Assembly: GCF_022811645.1 (NCBI RefSeq)
Contig: NZ_CP094534.1
Span: forward strand, 1,550,001-1,614,000
Direction: 5' to 3'
Length of the DNA: 64,000 nt
DNA from: Hymenobacter monticola
Lineage (GTDB): Bacteria > Bacteroidota > Bacteroidia > Cytophagales > Hymenobacteraceae
Under the pieces are notes generated by a model. It saw nothing but the letters and a program-made list of their open reading frames with translations. It was not told the DNA's origin and searched no databases. The translations under genes were made by a program, and so were the position numbers. Of this stretch, positions 17,569 to 26,123 are shown one piece after another (the first letter of the stretch is position 1; each line of letters opens with the position of its first letter).

Positions 17569-18567
17569 CTACAGCTTGGCGATAATGCTTTGAGCAAACT
17601 GGCTGGTGCTGGCTTTGCCGCCCAGGTCGCCGGTGCATTCTTCCTTGTTCAGCAAAGTGGCTTCCAGGGCTTTGTCGATTTGTTCGGCTTTGGCGTGCTC
17701 GCCCAAGTGATGCAGCATCATCAAGGCCGAGCGGAGCAGGGCGGTGGGATTGGCTTTGCCCTGGCCGGCGATGTCGGGCGCCGAGCCGTGCACGGCTTCA
17801 AAAATGGCCATGTTGTCGCCGATGTTGGCGCCAGCCACCACACCCAAGCCGCCCACGAGGCCGGCGCAGAGGTCCGACAACAAATCGCCGAACAGGTTGG
17901 TGGTTACAATCACGTCGAACTGCTCGGGCTTGCCCACGAGCTGCATGCACATGTTGTCGATGATTTTGTCCTCGAACACAATCTCGGGGAACTCCAGGCT
18001 GGCTTCTTTGCAGGCGTTAATCATCAGCGTGCCGGCCATCTTGATGATGTTGGCTTTATGGGCCAGCGTCACCTTTTTGCGGCCGTGCTTGGCGGCGTAG
18101 GCGAAGGCGGCGCGGCAAATTTTGCGCGAGCCCTCCACCGTGACGCGGGCAATGGCGTCGGCAATGCCAAGGCGCTCATCCCACAGCTCCAGGCCGGAGT
18201 ACAGACCTTCGGTGTTTTCGCGGAAGAGCACGAGGTCGATGCCCTCGTAGCGGGTCTGGATGCCGGACGTGGTTTTGCTGGGGCGCACGTTCTGGTAGAG
18301 GTCGTACTTCTGGCGCAGCGTCACGTTGATGCTGCGGAAGCCTTTGCCCACCGGCGTGGTGATGGGGCCTTTGAGGGCCACCTTATTCTTTTCCAGTGAT
18401 TTGAGCAGCGCGTTCGGAATCAACTCGCCCGATTGGTCAAACGTGGTCTGGCCCGCGTTCTGCTCTTCCCATTGTACCGGCACCTGCGCCGCAGCGAAAA
18501 TATCGGTTACCGCTTTCGTGATTTCGAGGCCTATGCCGTCGCCGGGAATGAGGGTTACTACGTGCAT
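17569..18567 (-). CDS. NAD-dependent isocitrate dehydrogenase (isocitrate/isopropylmalate family)
   Basis: A 332-residue beta-decarboxylating dehydrogenase. MHVVTLIPGDGIGLEITKA is the family N-terminus; the substrate segment NVTLRQKYDLYQNVRP and the VLFRENTEGLYSG motif are those of short mitochondrial-type, NAD-linked isocitrate dehydrogenases rather than of LeuB. TTNLFGDLLSDLCAGLVGGLGV and EAVHGSAPDIAGQGKANPTA supply metal and cofactor contacts. It would feed the TCA cycle with 2-oxoglutarate. The start at 18567 is chosen over an upstream Met that adds only repeat-derived residues. G/T-arm inverted repeats flank it on both sides, splitting it from its operon neighbours. Confidence 0.9.
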   Translation of the reverse strand: MHVVTLIPGDGIGLEITKAVTDIFAAAQVPVQWEEQNAGQTTFDQSGELIPNALLKSLEKNKVALKGPITTPVGKGFRSINVTLRQKYDLYQNVRPSKTTSGIQTRYEGIDLVLFRENTEGLYSGLELWDERLGIADAIARVTVEGSRKICRAAFAYAAKHGRKKVTLAHKANIIKMAGTLMINACKEASLEFPEIVFEDKIIDNMCMQLVGKPEQFDVIVTTNLFGDLLSDLCAGLVGGLGVVAGANIGDNMAIFEAVHGSAPDIAGQGKANPTALLRSALMMLHHLGEHAKAEQIDKALEATLLNKEECTGDLGGKASTSQFAQSIIAKL

Positions 18568-18604
18568 CGTACTGGGTAATGAGTGATTGGGAGTAAGCAC
18601 AAAG

Positions 18605-18669
18605 GACGGAATGGATGAATGAGCGAAGACTGAAATTTATCGGTCGTTCCCTCATTCACCCATTCCGTC
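18605..18669. repeat. Intergenic inverted repeat, G/T-arm type
   Basis: Arms 18605-18627 and 18647-18669 (23 bp) pair with two mismatches around a 19-nt loop. Lies between YtxH and isocitrate dehydrogenase, both minus strand. Confidence 0.85.
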
Positions 18670-18692
18670 AAGCACTTAGCGACCCGAAAAAA

Positions 18693-19004
18693 TTAAGCGC
18701 CCTTGCGGGAATTGATTTGGTTGATGAGCTGGTCGACGTCGCCCAGCAGTTGCTCGGCTTTGGATTTGGCGTCGGAAATCACGCGCTGGCCTTCGCTTTT
18801 GGCGTAAGACTGGCCTGCGCCTTCGCGGCTGGTCACCAAGCTGTCGGTGAGGTCGGCCAGCACGGAGCGGTACTTCTCCAGCTGGTAGCTGAGCCAGGAG
18901 CGGGTTTCGGTGCCGGGTTCGGGCGCATAGAGCAAGCCAAGGGCTGCGCCGGCGAGGGCGCCGCCTGCAAAGCACAGGATGCCGGTGGTGGTTTTGCTAG
19001 CCAT
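18693..19004 (-). CDS. YtxH domain-containing small membrane protein
   Basis: A 103-residue protein with the YtxH pattern: a glycine/alanine-rich membrane segment at residues 8-25 (GILCFAGGALAGAALGLLYAPEPG, quoted in part as GGALAGAALGLLYAPEPG) followed by a long amphipathic helix with Lys/Glu heptads (LTDSLVTSREGAGQSYAKSE). YtxH proteins are stress-linked membrane-anchored coiled coils of unclear function. It lies in the nusB-to-coaE run, 148 bp downstream of nusB. Confidence 0.83.
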   Translation of the reverse strand: MASKTTTGILCFAGGALAGAALGLLYAPEPGTETRSWLSYQLEKYRSVLADLTDSLVTSREGAGQSYAKSEGQRVISDAKSKAEQLLGDVDQLINQINSRKGA

Positions 19005-19151
19005 GGTTATCGGAGAGGGAGTAAGGTGAGAATGTTTTCAGGGCTGCGTACGAAGAAACGCGGCTGTAGATGCAAAAGTGGCTATATCGGCCCAATGTTC
19101 AGCCGCCAGGCATGCATAGGCCATAAAGTTGCTGCTCCGCCGCGCTGGCCG

Positions 19152-20348
19152 CTACTGGTTGTCCAGCAGGCCGCGGCCCGATTTGCGGATGTCGCCGCTG
19201 GCGGCCAGGTCCGTCGCCAGCTTGTCAAGAATACCGTTCACGAACTGCTTGCTCTTGGGCGTACTGTAGAGCTTGCTGATTTCAATGTATTCGTTGATGG
19301 TCACTTTCACCGGAATGCCGCGGAAGAGTTGCATCTCGGTAAGGGCCATTTTCAGGATGATTTTGTCGAGCAAGGCCACACGCTCCACGTCCCAGTTCTG
19401 CACCGAGCCGGCGATGAGCTTCTCCATCTTGTCATCCTCGATGAGCGTCTGCTTGTAGAGCGTTTCGGCAAACTCGCGGTCGTCCTGCCAGTTGGCCGAG
19501 AGGTTCATCAGTTCCTGCTTCTCGTCGGCTTCGAAGGGCAGCATTTTCAGCGTCTTCAGCACCAAGTTGCGCACGATGGGCCGGTTTTCCTCCCAGTTCA
19601 AATCCGCTGCTTCGAGCTGGCGCGGCAGGGCTTCGCCTTTGAAGACGAAGTCCTTGTAGATGTGGCGCAGGATTTCGAGGTCGGTGTTGTAGTCCAGCTC
19701 GGGCGCGTCGGTGTCCTTGCCGTTGAGGTAGGCTAAGATGGTTTCGTCGGCCTTCATTTCCTGCCAGGCTGCCGTGAGGGCTTCGAGTTCCTCGGCGCCT
19801 TCCCAGGCCAGCTTGCGGCGGATGGTGGTGCTTTGCAGCTGCTCGTTGGCCATCAGCTTGGCAATGGCCTTGTTCTGGTGCAGGCGGCTGGTATCCAACG
19901 CGTTTTCGCTGGGGCCCAGGCGGCGGCGCTCCTCGCGGCTCTGCTCTTCCTCCAGCACGCCCAGCAGGGCCTTGGGCAGGTTGAGCAGGTGCAGGTACTG
20001 GTCGTGAATGCTTTCGGCGCCCACCAGCAGCTGGCCGGCGTAAAGGTCGGCGTCCTTCTTCACCTGGTTCTGGAAGGAGTTGATGGCGTCGGCCACGGCC
20101 TTGTCCACGGCTTTGTCGTCCGTCTTCTCAGGGGCGTTGCCGGTGCGGTACCAGTCGCGGAGCTGGGCGTCGCCCAGCTTGCGCTGGCCTTCCAGCTTGC
20201 GGCGGTCGGGGGCCTCTTTGGCCGTCAGGTCGGGCTCGAAAGCAGCCGCGATGCGGTCCTGCGCCAGCAGGAAATCGGCTCCCACCGCCTGGTGGTAGGA
20301 GTAGAGCGACTGCATGACTTTGATACGAAGGAGGCGGCGGTTGAGCAT
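19152..20348 (-). CDS. nusB: Transcription antitermination factor NusB, long Bacteroidota form
   Basis: A 398-residue protein. The NusB fold, which binds boxA RNA with NusE (S10), is in the C-terminal third (about 265-385: LYKQTLIEDDKMEKLIAG, NWDVERVALLDKIILKMAL, KVTINEYIEISKLYSTPKS). The N-terminus MLNRRLLRIKVMQSLYSYHQ is also NusB-like, so the extra 200 residues in the middle, charged and helical, form an insertion or extension compared with the 140-residue enterobacterial protein. Long NusB of this kind is usual in Bacteroidota. The start at 20348 avoids residues encoded by an upstream intergenic repeat. Confidence 0.92.
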   Translation of the reverse strand: MLNRRLLRIKVMQSLYSYHQAVGADFLLAQDRIAAAFEPDLTAKEAPDRRKLEGQRKLGDAQLRDWYRTGNAPEKTDDKAVDKAVADAINSFQNQVKKDADLYAGQLLVGAESIHDQYLHLLNLPKALLGVLEEEQSREERRRLGPSENALDTSRLHQNKAIAKLMANEQLQSTTIRRKLAWEGAEELEALTAAWQEMKADETILAYLNGKDTDAPELDYNTDLEILRHIYKDFVFKGEALPRQLEAADLNWEENRPIVRNLVLKTLKMLPFEADEKQELMNLSANWQDDREFAETLYKQTLIEDDKMEKLIAGSVQNWDVERVALLDKIILKMALTEMQLFRGIPVKVTINEYIEISKLYSTPKSKQFVNGILDKLATDLAASGDIRKSGRGLLDNQ

Positions 20349-20357
20349 CTTAGAAGT

Positions 20358-20465
20358 GTTGAGTGTTGAATGTTGAGTGCTGAGTTGAAAGTTGAGTATC
20401 GAATTTGACAGGCGACCAAACCATTGAAAGTCTGCCAATTCAACACTCAACATTCAAAACTCAAC
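20358..20465. repeat. Intergenic inverted repeat, G/T-arm type
   Basis: Arms 20358-20387 and 20436-20465 (30 bp) pair with three mismatches. Lies between leucine dehydrogenase and nusB, both minus strand. Confidence 0.85.
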
Positions 20466-20471
20466 CCTCCT

Positions 20472-21563
20472 TTAGTAGGTCGACTTCACCCGGCCCACGC
20501 TGGCGATGCGCTCCTTGGCCTGCTTGATGGCGGCGGCCTGCGGGTGCGTGCCTTCTTCTTCGGCTTTTGCCAAAACCTGGAGGGTGAAATCGTAAATTTT
20601 TTCGGTTTGCGTGAGGGCGCCCTGGCGGCTGGCGCCGGTCACCTCGGAGTACACGTTGATGAGGCCGCCGGCGTTGATGAGGAAGTCGGGGGCGTACACA
20701 ATGCCGCGGCGCACCAGCTCGGGGCCGTGCTGGTTTTCAACCTTGAGTTGGTTGTTGGCGCAGCCAGCCACTACCTGGCACTTGAGGCGGGCAATGGTGT
20801 CGTCGTTGAGGGTGGCACCCAGGGCGCAGGGCGAGTAGATGTCCACGTCCTGGTCGTAGATGGCTTCCAGGCCTACGGCTTTGGCGCCGAAGCGGTTGGC
20901 GGCATCCAGGGCGCGGTCTTCGTAGTAATCGGTTACGATGAGCTTGGCGCCCTCTTTCTGAAGGTGCTCCAGCAGGTAGGTGCCCACGTGGCCCACGCCC
21001 TGCACGGCAATGCGCTTGCCGGTGAGGCTTTCGGAGCCGAAGGCTTTTTTGGCGGCGGCTTTCATGCCCATGTACACGCCGTAGGCCGTTACCGGCGAGG
21101 GGTCGCCGCTGCCGCCCATGCTTTCGGGCAGGCCGGCTACGTGGGTGGTTTCCATGCGGATGTATTCCATGTCCTTGGTGGTCATGTTCACGTCCTCGGC
21201 CGTGATGTACTTGCCGTTCAGGTTCTTCACGAAGCGCCCGAACTTGCGCAGCAGGGCTTCTGTCTTCAGCGTTTTGGCGTCGCCGATGATGACGGCCTTG
21301 CCGCCACCCAAATTCAGGCCCGAAATGGCGGCCTTGTAGGTCATGCCGCGTGAGAGGCGCAGCACGTCGTTCAGCGCTTCCATGTCGGAAGCGTAGTGCC
21401 ACATGCGGGTGCCGCCGAGGGCCGGCCCGAGCACGGTGTTGTGGATGCCGATAATGGCCTTCAGGCCCGTCTCGTGGTCGTTGCAAAACACGACTTGCTC
21501 GTGCTGGTGCTCGGCAATCTGACCAAAAATGGATTCAGGCGCCAGAATTTGGGTTTCAATCAT
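20472..21563 (-). CDS. Leucine dehydrogenase-type Glu/Leu/Phe/Val dehydrogenase
   Basis: A 363-residue NAD-dependent branched-chain amino-acid dehydrogenase. The N-terminal domain shows LGPALGGTRMWHY, then GLNLGGGKAVIIGD with the catalytic Lys; the NAD domain has VQGVGHVGTYLLEHL. The length and the GGTRMW and MGGSGDPSPVTAYGVYMG segments fit leucine dehydrogenase better than glutamate dehydrogenase. It would deaminate leucine, valine and isoleucine to their 2-oxo acids. It is divergent from the ABC exporter at 21833, with a long REP-like inverted repeat between them. Confidence 0.9.
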   Translation of the reverse strand: MIETQILAPESIFGQIAEHQHEQVVFCNDHETGLKAIIGIHNTVLGPALGGTRMWHYASDMEALNDVLRLSRGMTYKAAISGLNLGGGKAVIIGDAKTLKTEALLRKFGRFVKNLNGKYITAEDVNMTTKDMEYIRMETTHVAGLPESMGGSGDPSPVTAYGVYMGMKAAAKKAFGSESLTGKRIAVQGVGHVGTYLLEHLQKEGAKLIVTDYYEDRALDAANRFGAKAVGLEAIYDQDVDIYSPCALGATLNDDTIARLKCQVVAGCANNQLKVENQHGPELVRRGIVYAPDFLINAGGLINVYSEVTGASRQGALTQTEKIYDFTLQVLAKAEEEGTHPQAAAIKQAKERIASVGRVKSTY

Positions 21564-21650
21564 GGGAGTGAATTGAAGGTTGGTGGGAATTGTGAGAATG
21601 GATGGTTGGGAACAGTGCGGCGTAACTTTGTTGGGTGACGGTAGTCGTTT

Positions 21651-21764
21651 GTCATCCTGAGCACAGCGAAGGACCTTGTCACGTCCGCACTTTTAGGCAG
21701 TACGTTAATTGGTTACTGCCAGTCGTTTCAACGTGACAAGGTCCTTCGCTGTGCTCAGGATGAC
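21651..21764. repeat. REP-like inverted repeat (TCATCCTGAGC type), perfect 34-bp arms
   Basis: Arms 21651-21684 and 21731-21764 are exact 34-bp reverse complements around 46 nt. The unit contains TCATCCTGAGC and GCGAAGGACCTTGTCACG. It lies between divergent genes, so it cannot be a simple terminator. Confidence 0.93.
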
Positions 21765-21832
21765 AGATGGAGCTGCCGTCATTTCAGGCCGCAAAAGTAC
21801 CGCTATTTTCCCGAACCGGCCCTTCCCCAGCT

Positions 21833-23623
21833 ATGCCCCTGCGTGCCCTCTCCGCCGTTAACCCGTTCATCTTCCGCTACAAGTGGCATTTCCTCGCCGG
21901 GGTGCTGTTTGTGGCCTTGAGCACCTTGCTGGCCATTTTTCCGGCCCAGCTGGTGCGCTACGCCTTCGATTTGGTGAACGAAGGCATCGACCTCTACCAT
22001 CTCTACGCCGGCACCGAAGCCCAGAAGGGCGTGTACCAGTTGTTTGGCCGCAATGTGCTGTTTTATGGCATGCTCATCATCGCGCTGGCGCTGGGGCGCG
22101 GCATCTTTTTGTTCTTCATGCGGCAGACGCTCATCGTTATGTCGCGCCACATCGAGAACGACCAAAAGAACCAGATTTACCAGCACTACCAGTCGCTGCC
22201 GCTCAGCTTCTACCGCCGCCACAGCACCGGCGATTTGATGTCGCGCATTTCGGAAGACGTGAGCCGCGTGCGGATGTACCTCGGGCCGGCCATCATGTAC
22301 TTCCTGCAACTGGTGCTGCTGTTCTTGCTCATCGTGCCGCTCATGCTCATGGTGAACGTGAAGCTGACGCTCTACACGCTGCTGCCGCTGCCCATTCTGT
22401 CGGTCAGCATCTTCTACGTCAATAATTTAATTGAGCGCAAGTCCGACGAAATCCAGCGGGCGCTGTCGGGCATGACGACGTTTGTGCAGGAGGCTTTTTC
22501 AGGTATTCGGGTGCTGAAATCCTTCGTGCGCGAGGCCGACTCACACGAGCAATTCGCCAAGGCCAGCAACGACTACAAGGAGAAGTCGCTGAGTCTGAAC
22601 TTCGTCAACTCACTGTTTTTCCCGCTCATCCTGTTCCTCATTGGCCTAAGCACGCTCATCACCGTGTGGGTGGGAGGACAGGAGGTGATTCGCGGCACCA
22701 TCACCACGGGGACCATTGCCGAGTTCCTGATTTATGTGAACTTGCTCACCTGGCCGGTCACGGCGCTGGGCTGGACGTCCTCGCTGGTGCAGCGCGCCGA
22801 GGCCTCGCAAGCCCGCATCAACGAATTTCTGGACCAGAAAACTGACATCATCTCCCGTCAGAACGTTGAGCGCGAATTGGCCGGCGACATCGTGTTCGAG
22901 AACGTCTCGTTCACCTACCCCGATACCGGCATTCAGGCCCTGAAAAACGTGAGCTTCCGCGTGCGGCCGGGCCAGACGCTGGCGGTCATCGGCAACACGG
23001 GCTCCGGCAAAAGCACGGTGGCCGCGCTGCTCTGCCGCCTCTACGACGTGACTTCGGGCGATATCAAAGTGGATGGCACTGACGTGCGCGACTATTCGCT
23101 GCGCGCCCTGCGCGGCCAGATTGGCTACGTGCCCCAGGACGTTTTTCTGTTTTCTGACACCATCCGCAACAACATCAACTTCGGCCTCGACCAACCCGAT
23201 GAAACCCGGATGCTGCAAGCCGCCAAAGACGCTGACGTGTACGAAAACATCCTGGCCTTTCCCGAAGGCTTCGATACCAAAGTAGGCGAGCGGGGCATCA
23301 CCCTTTCCGGCGGGCAGAAGCAGCGCGTGAGCATGGCCCGCGCCTTGGTGAAAGAACCTAAGATTCTGATTCTCGACGACTCGCTTTCCGCCGTCGATAC
23401 CAAGACGGAGAATGCCATTCTGGGCAGCCTGCAGCGCATTATGGCGGCGCGCACCAGCCTCATTATCTCGCACCGCGTGAGCTCGGTGAAGTTGGCCGAT
23501 GAAATTCTGGTGCTGGATGACGGCGTGATTGTGCAGCACGGCACCCACGATGCCCTGATGGCCGAAACCGGCGGGCTGTACCGGGCGCTGTATGAGCGGC
23601 AGCTGCAAACCGAGGAGGCATAA
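21833..23623 (+). CDS. ABC exporter, fused membrane and ATPase domains (MsbA/lipid or drug type)
   Basis: A 596-residue half-transporter. Six membrane helices occupy residues about 15-310, followed by a nucleotide-binding domain with Walker A GNTGSGKST, Q-loop GYVPQDVFLFSD, signature LSGGQKQR, Walker B ILILDDSLSAVD and H-loop ISHRVSSV. The Walker B region reads DDSLSAVD instead of the usual DEPTSALD: the catalytic Glu after the Walker B Asp is replaced by Asp. This is seen in other bacterial exporters but may lower ATP hydrolysis. The start at 21833 is chosen because the earlier ATG (21767) follows directly on the REP arm and adds non-family residues. Confidence 0.9.
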   Translation: MPLRALSAVNPFIFRYKWHFLAGVLFVALSTLLAIFPAQLVRYAFDLVNEGIDLYHLYAGTEAQKGVYQLFGRNVLFYGMLIIALALGRGIFLFFMRQTLIVMSRHIENDQKNQIYQHYQSLPLSFYRRHSTGDLMSRISEDVSRVRMYLGPAIMYFLQLVLLFLLIVPLMLMVNVKLTLYTLLPLPILSVSIFYVNNLIERKSDEIQRALSGMTTFVQEAFSGIRVLKSFVREADSHEQFAKASNDYKEKSLSLNFVNSLFFPLILFLIGLSTLITVWVGGQEVIRGTITTGTIAEFLIYVNLLTWPVTALGWTSSLVQRAEASQARINEFLDQKTDIISRQNVERELAGDIVFENVSFTYPDTGIQALKNVSFRVRPGQTLAVIGNTGSGKSTVAALLCRLYDVTSGDIKVDGTDVRDYSLRALRGQIGYVPQDVFLFSDTIRNNINFGLDQPDETRMLQAAKDADVYENILAFPEGFDTKVGERGITLSGGQKQRVSMARALVKEPKILILDDSLSAVDTKTENAILGSLQRIMAARTSLIISHRVSSVKLADEILVLDDGVIVQHGTHDALMAETGGLYRALYERQLQTEEA

Positions 23624-23624
23624 T

Positions 23625-23731
23625 ATGGAGGATTGATGGATTAGTGAGCTCGTGGATTTACAGTTCACCGCGCACGATTTAAAGCCATTCTGCAAATAAT
23701 CTACCACTCCGCAAACCCACCAATCCACCAG
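23625..23731. repeat. Intergenic inverted repeat, G/T-arm type, imperfect
   Basis: A G/T/A arm at about 23625-23642 and an A/C arm at about 23714-23730 are complementary over about 14 of 17 bases. Lies between two plus-strand genes. Confidence 0.55.
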
Positions 23732-24127
23732 ATGCCCCAACGCCTCGCCCTCGTCACCCTGATTGTACGAAATTACGATGAGGCAATTGCCTTCTATACC
23801 CAAGTGCTGGGCTTCAACCTGGAATCTGACCTGGATATGGGCGAAGGCAAGCGCTGGGTAATAGTCACGCCACCCGGCACAGAGGCCAGCAGCGGCCTGC
23901 TGCTGGCCGAAGCCAAAACCGAGGAGGAAAAAGCCGCCGTGGGCCAGCAAGGTGCCAGCCGCGTCTGGCTGTTCCTACACACCGACGACTTCTGGCGCGA
24001 CTACCCGGCGCTGCAGGGCAGGGGTCTGAAGTTTCTGGAAGAGCCGCGCAGCGAGAGCTACGGGCACGTGGCAGTGTTTGAAGACTTGTACGGCAACAAG
24101 TGGGACCTGCTGGAACCGTTGGGTTAA
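23732..24127 (+). CDS. VOC-family (glyoxalase/bleomycin-resistance fold) protein
   Basis: A 131-residue protein with two beta-alpha-beta-beta-beta modules: MPQRLALVTLIVRNYDEAIAFYTQVLGF at the start and, in the second half, FLHTDDFWRDYPALQGRGLKF and YGHVAVFEDLYGNKWDLLEP. Metal ligands of the glyoxalase type can be placed at the strand ends (Glu in VFEDLYGN), but the activity is not assignable. It follows the ABC exporter by about 110 bp, separated by an inverted repeat. Confidence 0.88.
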   Translation: MPQRLALVTLIVRNYDEAIAFYTQVLGFNLESDLDMGEGKRWVIVTPPGTEASSGLLLAEAKTEEEKAAVGQQGASRVWLFLHTDDFWRDYPALQGRGLKFLEEPRSESYGHVAVFEDLYGNKWDLLEPLG

Positions 24128-24144
24128 TCCGGCTGCGTACGAAA

Positions 24145-24175
24145 AAAGGCCGCCCTGCTTAGCAAGGCGGCCTTT
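24145..24175 (+). terminator. Bidirectional terminator
   Basis: Arms 24146-24158 and 24163-24175 pair almost perfectly with A and T runs at the ends; it separates two convergent genes (VOC protein and the sorting-domain protein). Confidence 0.85.
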
Positions 24176-24196
24176 CCTTTTCTGCATTTTTTAACG

Positions 24197-24664
24197 CTAC
24201 TGCCCGATGATGACGCGACGTATGCCGGTTTTCTCATACGCCGTGCAGTGCACAATGTAGGAGCCGGCCGGGAGCTGGCTCACGTTGAGCACGGCGGCAA
24301 TCTGGCCGTTGAGCATGGTGTGGGTAATGACGGGGCGCCCGCCCACGTCGGTCACTTCCACGCGGGTGGGGCCGGGGTTGTCGGTTTTCACGGTGAGCTT
24401 GCCAGCCACGGCGTCGGCCTTCACCTTAATGGCGTTGGGGTTAGCAGCCGGCGTTTCGGGGGCGGGGGCGATGAGGGCAGTGCCAGCCGGCGTGGTGGTA
24501 GGGGCAGCCGCCGGAGCCGGGGCAGCCACAACGCCGCTGGGCAAAATAGCTTCTTCTTTGACCGGGGCGGCTGCGCTGGCGGCGCCGGTAGCGGCTGGGG
24601 TTTGAGCTTGAGCGGCCACTGATACCAAGGTGCTGGCCAGCACGAATAGTAATAACTTTTTCAT
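24197..24664 (-). CDS. Small exported protein with T9SS type-A-like C-terminal domain
   Basis: A 155-residue exported protein: signal peptide MKKLLLFVLASTLVSVAAQAQ, a low-complexity Ala/Pro/Thr linker (about 22-75), then an 80-residue beta domain (KLTVKTDNPGPTRVEVTDVGG, ending SYIVHCTAYEKTGIRRVIIGQ; first part quoted as KLTVKTDNPGPTRVEV). The end resembles the Por/T9SS type-A sorting domain, but here it makes up nearly the whole mature protein, so the molecule looks like a tag with little cargo. Start at 24664 is set by the signal peptide. Confidence 0.7.
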   Translation of the reverse strand: MKKLLLFVLASTLVSVAAQAQTPAATGAASAAAPVKEEAILPSGVVAAPAPAAAPTTTPAGTALIAPAPETPAANPNAIKVKADAVAGKLTVKTDNPGPTRVEVTDVGGRPVITHTMLNGQIAAVLNVSQLPAGSYIVHCTAYEKTGIRRVIIGQ

Positions 24665-24805
24665 AAGTTGGATAGGAGCAGGATGAAGTAAAACGACTAC
24701 TGTAAAGCTACGCAATTATAGGGCCGATTGGGTTTGGCAGTTGCCTGACGCAAAGCCGGAACGTGTTTTTTGTTGCCGTATTGCAAAACTTTATTTGACC
24801 TTGGC

Positions 24806-24837
24806 TTGCATTAGAAACAAATAAAACCCTACCTTTG
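24806..24837 (+). promoter_or_regulatory. Promoter of the tRNA-Pro(GGG) gene
   Basis: TTG (24806-24808), 21 nt, TACCTTTG (24830-24837), a full match to the Bacteroidota -33/-7 consensus, 16 bp upstream of the mature tRNA end. Confidence 0.75.
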
Positions 24838-24853
24838 TCGCTCCAATACCAAT

Positions 24854-24927
24854 CGGGGTGTAGCGTAGCCTGGTATCGCGCCAGCATGGGGTGCTGGAGG
24901 TCGTAGGTTCGAATCCTGCCACTCCGA
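24854..24927 (+). tRNA. tRNA-Pro, anticodon GGG
   Basis: A 74-nt cloverleaf. Acceptor CGGGGTG pairs with CACTCCG (one G-U) with discriminator A; the anticodon stem CCAGC/GCTGG encloses ATGGGGT, giving GGG at positions 34-36. The T-arm GGTTCGAATCC is standard. CCA is not encoded. Confidence 0.96.
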
Positions 24928-24948
24928 CGGAAGAGCAGCCGCTCGAAT

Positions 24949-24981
24949 AGCCTCCGAACTTTCGGGTTCGGGGGCTTTTTT
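24949..24981 (+). terminator. Terminator between the two tRNA-Pro genes
   Basis: Arms 24949-24958 and 24967-24976 (ten bases, one T-G) followed by six T. It implies that the two tRNAs are separate transcripts or that read-through is partial. Confidence 0.8.
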
Positions 24982-25030
24982 CGGCCGCTCAATTGGAAAT
25001 AGAAAACAGGCCGCCCCATCGGCCTGCTTT

Positions 25031-25107
25031 CGGGGTGTAGCGCAGCCCGGTAGCGCGCGTCGTTCGGGACGACGAGGCCGTAGGTTCGAATCCTGCCACC
25101 CCGACCA
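25031..25107 (+). tRNA. tRNA-Pro, anticodon CGG
   Basis: A 74-nt cloverleaf plus encoded CCA (25105-25107). Acceptor CGGGGTG/CACCCCG pairs perfectly; anticodon stem CGTCG/CGACG encloses TTCGGGA, giving CGG at 34-36. Its sequence is close to the GGG isoacceptor 177 bp upstream, so the pair probably arose by duplication. Confidence 0.96.
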
Positions 25108-25121
25108 TTTCCCGACTACTT

Positions 25122-25152
25122 CAACGCCCCCGCCCACCCGGCGGGGGCGTTG
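25122..25152 (+). terminator. Hairpin after tRNA-Pro(CGG)
   Basis: Arms of 13 bases (25122-25134 and 25140-25152) pair perfectly with a five-base loop; only a short T run follows. Confidence 0.65.
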
Positions 25153-25293
25153 TGCTTTAGAAAGGTACGAGTGCAGCGCAAGGTGCCGCTTGCGGCATTG
25201 TTTAAGCGGGTGACCTTTGAAAAAAGTTTGGGAAGCGTATTGAAAGTGCAACGGGCGGCAACACCTTTGTTCCCGATTCACTCTTTCTTCCTC

Positions 25294-26001
25294 ATGAAAA
25301 AATCAATACTTCTACTGACGGTACTGGTTGGCACCGCTTCGGCCGCACAGGCCCAATCCGTTATTGGCAAAGGCACGGGGCTGCTGAGCGGCAGCGTGGG
25401 CTACCACGTCGATACTGATGAGTATCCTGTTCCAAGCATCAACGGCACTTACTCGACTAACACGGTCCGACTCAGCACATTCAAGCTGGACGTGGCCGTG
25501 GGTGGATTCGTGGCCGACAACCTGGCCCTGGCCTTGCAGGTCAGCCACGAAGTGACGGGCGGGTCGTTTAAAAACTCCTCGTCTTCTAATCCGACAAGCT
25601 CTGGGCCGCCCACGACCTCCTTGCTGAGGGTAGGCCCGATGGTGCAGTACTACAAAATGCTGAGCGAGCAATTCGGCCTGACGGCCACCGTGGGCAGCGG
25701 CTACGAGTCGGATGTGATATCGAAGCAGTATCCGCAGTACATCAACGGGTACCCAGTTCCCTATTATTCGACCTTGAAAGCCTCCGGGGTTTACGGTGCC
25801 CTGACGCCGGGCATCGTCTTTTTTCCGGTGCCTAAGTTTGGCCTGACCGCCACAATGGGCACGCTGGCTTACAACCGGCTCACGGTGAAAAACGACCAGC
25901 CGGGCAACAAGGCTCCGGACGAAACGGCTAGCTCCCTTGATGCCGGGTTTGGCATTAGCCAGCTGCAATTCGGCGCCAATTATTACTTCGGGCGCAAATA
26001 A
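25294..26001 (+). CDS. Outer-membrane beta-barrel family protein
   Basis: A 235-residue exported protein: signal peptide [21 protein letters not shown], then alternating beta strands ([80 protein letters not shown]) ending in an aromatic-rich last strand, as in OmpA/OmpW-like eight-stranded barrels. No enzyme motif. The start at 25294 is set by the signal peptide. It is followed by a second outer-membrane-like gene in the same direction. Confidence 0.83.
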   Translation: MKKSILLLTVLVGTASAAQAQSVIGKGTGLLSGSVGYHVDTDEYPVPSINGTYSTNTVRLSTFKLDVAVGGFVADNLALALQVSHEVTGGSFKNSSSSNPTSSGPPTTSLLRVGPMVQYYKMLSEQFGLTATVGSGYESDVISKQYPQYINGYPVPYYSTLKASGVYGALTPGIVFFPVPKFGLTATMGTLAYNRLTVKNDQPGNKAPDETASSLDAGFGISQLQFGANYYFGRK

Positions 26002-26123
26002 CGGCGGACTCGTCAACCCAATAGAAAGCCTTGGTTGCAGCAGCGGCCGGGGCTTTTTGTTTTATTCACGCCTTCAATAGATTAGCTGCGTATATTCAGC
26101 ATTCATTCAATCAATTGAGCGCG

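Noticed and set aside
24829..25281. Minus-strand open frame across both tRNA-Pro genes
   Set aside because: Again antisense to tRNAs; no independent coding signal.
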